Source: an uncultured Granulicella sp. (GTDB lineage Bacteria > Acidobacteriota > Terriglobia > Terriglobales > Acidobacteriaceae). From it: a stretch of 64,000 nucleotides of DNA. The translations under genes and the position numbers were made by a program. The stretch spans positions 26,748-90,747 of the forward strand of contig CAIZFH010000048.1 of the NCBI GenBank assembly GCA_903932155.1, in the 5' to 3' direction. Every line of letters starts with the position of its first letter. The first letter of the stretch is position 1. Shown one piece after another: positions 62,220 through 64,000 of the stretch. The notes beneath the pieces were generated by a model. The model worked only from the letters and a program-made list of their open reading frames with translations, searched no databases and was not told where the DNA came from.

Positions 62220-62977
62220 TTCCCCGCTACCAGCGCATTCTCTTTTGGATTCTGAGTGGCGCAATTCTGCTAATGGCGCTTGTGCTTCTCCGCGGATGCG
62301 AGCAGACGCGCGAGAAGCTGACCCGGCATCGCGATGAGACGCCCCTGGCAGCTCCCCTGGCCACACCGGGCGAGACGATCCATCTAGCGCTGGCTAACGA
62401 CGCCACCGGCTCCATCATTCTTGTGGAACGTGAGGTTGCGCTGCCCAGCGAGACAACAGCCCGTGCGCGCGCCTTGCTGACGAGGTTGATCGCAGAATAT
62501 TCCTACAAGGGCAGCGCCCATCCGCTGGAGAGCGGCCCGGCTGTGGATGATGTCTTTCTGCTCGATCTGCCCCTGACTCCTCCCGTTGCACCCGGTGCCA
62601 AGCCCGCGGAGAGCGCGAAGACAGAGACAGCACAGCAGGACCAATCGGTGGTTCCGGGGTGGAGTGCGCCAGACGGCCCCCCCTCCAACGCTGGCCAGAA
62701 TCCCGGGCCGCGCAATCCCGGAGGCAAGCTGGCGGTGATTAATCTGCATGGCACCTTTGCCGACCACCATCCCTCGGGCATCGAGCCGGAGACACTCACC
62801 ATCGACTCGATCCTGCAAACCCTCGGCGCAAACTTTCCGCAGATCGAACAGGTGCGCTTTCTGGTGGACGGCCAGCCGCGCGATACGCTGCATGGGCACG
62901 CCGACCTGATGCGTACCTATCCGGTCTCAGGCTCTGCCGGCAGCTATGCGCAACCGGCCTCGCAGGAGGAAAGATAA
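62216..62977 (+). CDS. GerMN-domain membrane-anchored protein
   Basis: 253 residues. One N-terminal membrane segment (ILFWILSGAILLMALVLL) is followed by a GerMN (spore-germination GerM-like) domain: TARARALLTRLIAEYSYKG, DVFLLDL, KLAVINLHGTFADHHPSGIEPETLTIDSIL and QIEQVRFLVDGQPRDTLHGH. A Pro/Ser/Gln-rich insert splits the domain in the middle. In non-sporulating bacteria GerMN proteins are encoded with amidases and are thought to act at the envelope. It is coupled to the amidase (ATGA) and to murI (TAATG). Confidence 0.85.
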   Translation: MIPRYQRILFWILSGAILLMALVLLRGCEQTREKLTRHRDETPLAAPLATPGETIHLALANDATGSIILVEREVALPSETTARARALLTRLIAEYSYKGSAHPLESGPAVDDVFLLDLPLTPPVAPGAKPAESAKTETAQQDQSVVPGWSAPDGPPSNAGQNPGPRNPGGKLAVINLHGTFADHHPSGIEPETLTIDSILQTLGANFPQIEQVRFLVDGQPRDTLHGHADLMRTYPVSGSAGSYAQPASQEER

Positions 62978-63786
62978 TGAACGCACCGGGACTCACCATC
63001 GGTGTCTTCGATTCGGGCTTCGGCGGCCTCACCGTGCTGCGCGAACTGCTTCCGCGGATTCCCGGCGCGCGCTATATCTACCTGGGCGATACGGCGCGGC
63101 TGCCCTACGGATCCAAGTCGCAGACAACGATTGCCCGGTATGCGGTGGAGAGCGCGCGGTTTCTGGAATCCCATGGCGCGGAGCATCTGGTGATCGCATG
63201 CAACACGGCTTCCGCCCTCGCACTGCGCGAGATTCGCGCGTCGGTGGCGATTCCCGTGACCGGCGTGATCGATCCAGTGGTTGAAGCCGCGCATCGCCGC
63301 CATCCCAAGGGCGATGTGCTGGTGCTGGCCACCTCGGCGACGGTGCAATCCCATGCGTACCAGATTGAGTGCGCCGCGCGGGGGCTGCGCGCAAGCGAAA
63401 AGGCATGCCCGCTGCTGGTGCCGCTAGTGGAGGAAGGCTGGTGCGAGCAACCGGTCACGCGGGATGTCTTGCGCATCTACCTGCGCGAGGCCTTGGCTGG
63501 CTGCACGCCGGAGGCGGTGCTTCTGGGATGCACGCATTATCCCCTCATCGCCCCGGCCATTGCGTCCACACTGCTAGAGCTTGGTTCGCAAGCCGAGGTC
63601 ATCGATTCGGCAAGGGCCACCGCGATAGCGATTGAGCAAAGCATTCGGGTTTCGCACCCGGCTACCGCTGGAACCACCACATTTCAGTGCTATGCCACCG
63701 ACTCAGTGGAAAAATTCGCCCGTCTTGGCAGCCAATTTCTTGGCGAATCCATCCCCCATGTGGAACTCCTCGACCTCGGCGGATAA
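62977..63786 (+). CDS. murI: glutamate racemase
   Basis: 269 residues. Converts L- to D-glutamate for peptidoglycan. The cofactor-independent fold carries GVFDSGFGGLTVLREL, YLGDTARLPYGSKS, the first catalytic Cys in VIACNTASALAL and the second in LLGCTHYPLIAP. All catalytic residues are present. Its ATG overlaps the GerMN stop by one base (TAATG), so the amidase-GerMN-murI trio is a cell-wall operon. Confidence 0.95.
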   Translation: MNAPGLTIGVFDSGFGGLTVLRELLPRIPGARYIYLGDTARLPYGSKSQTTIARYAVESARFLESHGAEHLVIACNTASALALREIRASVAIPVTGVIDPVVEAAHRRHPKGDVLVLATSATVQSHAYQIECAARGLRASEKACPLLVPLVEEGWCEQPVTRDVLRIYLREALAGCTPEAVLLGCTHYPLIAPAIASTLLELGSQAEVIDSARATAIAIEQSIRVSHPATAGTTTFQCYATDSVEKFARLGSQFLGESIPHVELLDLGG

Positions 63787-63846
63787 AACAGTGGGTAGTT
63801 GTTAGTGGGCAGTGGATAGTTGGTAGTGGGTTGTGGATAGTTATCG
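63787..63846 (+). repeat. low-complexity AGTGGGTAGTT-type tandem repeat
   Basis: Degenerate units AGTGGGTAGTTGT / AGTGGATAGTTGG recur four or so times. It lies directly after murI and before the EVE gene. No coding potential. Confidence 0.55.
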
Positions 63847-63910
63847 TATATTCAATCTTCAGATACTGCACCTTGCGCCTTGTACATTGCACCCGGCACC
63901 TCCAAATCCT

Positions 63911-64000
63911 ATGCCCTATCTGCTGAAGACCGAACCTGACAAATACTCCTTCGACGATCAGCTGCACGACGGCGAGACCGTCTGGGACGGCATCTCCAAC
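63911..64000 (+). CDS. EVE-domain protein (partial, runs off the window)
   Basis: The first 30 codons are visible: MPYLLKTEPDKYSFDD, then GETVWDGISN. This matches the start of EVE-domain (PUA-like, thymocyte nuclear protein 1) proteins, whose pattern is KSEPD-YS-DL...TxWDGVRN. EVE domains bind modified bases in DNA or RNA. The gene is truncated by the window end. Confidence 0.75.
   Translation, partial: MPYLLKTEPDKYSFDDQLHDGETVWDGISN

Overview
The window looks like chromosomal DNA of an acidobacterium, probably Acidobacteriaceae (Terriglobus/Granulicella/Edaphobacter-like). It is GC-rich (about 60%). It carries two VWA proteins of the acidobacterial type, a PEP-CTERM protein, futalosine-pathway menaquinone genes, many secreted polysaccharide-active or collagen-like proteins, and dispersed GGGTGCCCCAT-type REP palindromes. 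The assignment is inferred from gene content, not from a marker tree.

Layout. 0-10.5 kb: P-loop kinase-like protein, outer-membrane protein, then a tight co-directional run pgk-larA-glycerate kinase-prfB (with the RF2 +1 frameshift)-CoA-binding protein, a GDSL hydrolase and a DsbD/ScsB reductase. 10.9-19.4 kb: PEP-CTERM protein, rarA and a TrmH methyltransferase, a giant collagen-like/CBM protein, phosphoglucomutase. 19.4-21.5 kb: a small defence/addiction patch (Mrr-like nuclease, solitary antitoxin, Phd-PIN pair). 21.5-27.3 kb: TonB receptor and MarR regulator, mqnC, ftsB, bioY, mqnD. 27.4-37.9 kb: an accessory region starting at tRNA-Lys(CTT), with a REP/RAYT element, a type II restriction-modification pair of lower GC, a DUF4160-DUF2442 pair inside direct repeats, a SemiSWEET, a nitronate monooxygenase-like flavoprotein, hemY plus a radical SAM/SPASM protein, a truncated gene, a RelE-type TA pair and an odd A/T-rich intergenic element. 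38-42 kb: smc. 42.2-50 kb: a candidate lasso-peptide cluster. 50.3-54.8 kb: oligogalacturonate lyase (PL22) and GH2 beta-galactosidase. 55-64 kb: DUF4139 protein, two VWA proteins, DUF1015 protein, amidase, GerMN protein, murI and the start of an EVE-domain gene.

The most interesting system is the RiPP cluster at 42.2-49.2 kb. Two short homologous ORFs (43481-43654 and 43910-44077) encode precursor peptides with near-identical cores. Each could form a Gly1-Asp9 ring and has one ring Cys and one tail Cys, the plan of rare class III lasso peptides. They sit beside an HPr-kinase-like protein, an asparagine-synthetase-like cyclase, an ABC exporter and a McjB-C/transglutaminase-like protease. Each precursor has its own copy of the same promoter module (TTGACC-17 nt-TAGCAT). 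No stand-alone RRE (B1) gene is visible and the usual leader Thr at -2 is Ala, so this would be a divergent branch.

The second system of note is the REP/RAYT unit at 27.5-28.4 kb. A tyrosine HUH transposase is bracketed by three 85-bp tandem REP units on one side, an inverted REP on the other, and 32-bp direct repeats outside them. Related palindromes are scattered through 20-38 kb and have disrupted at least one gene.
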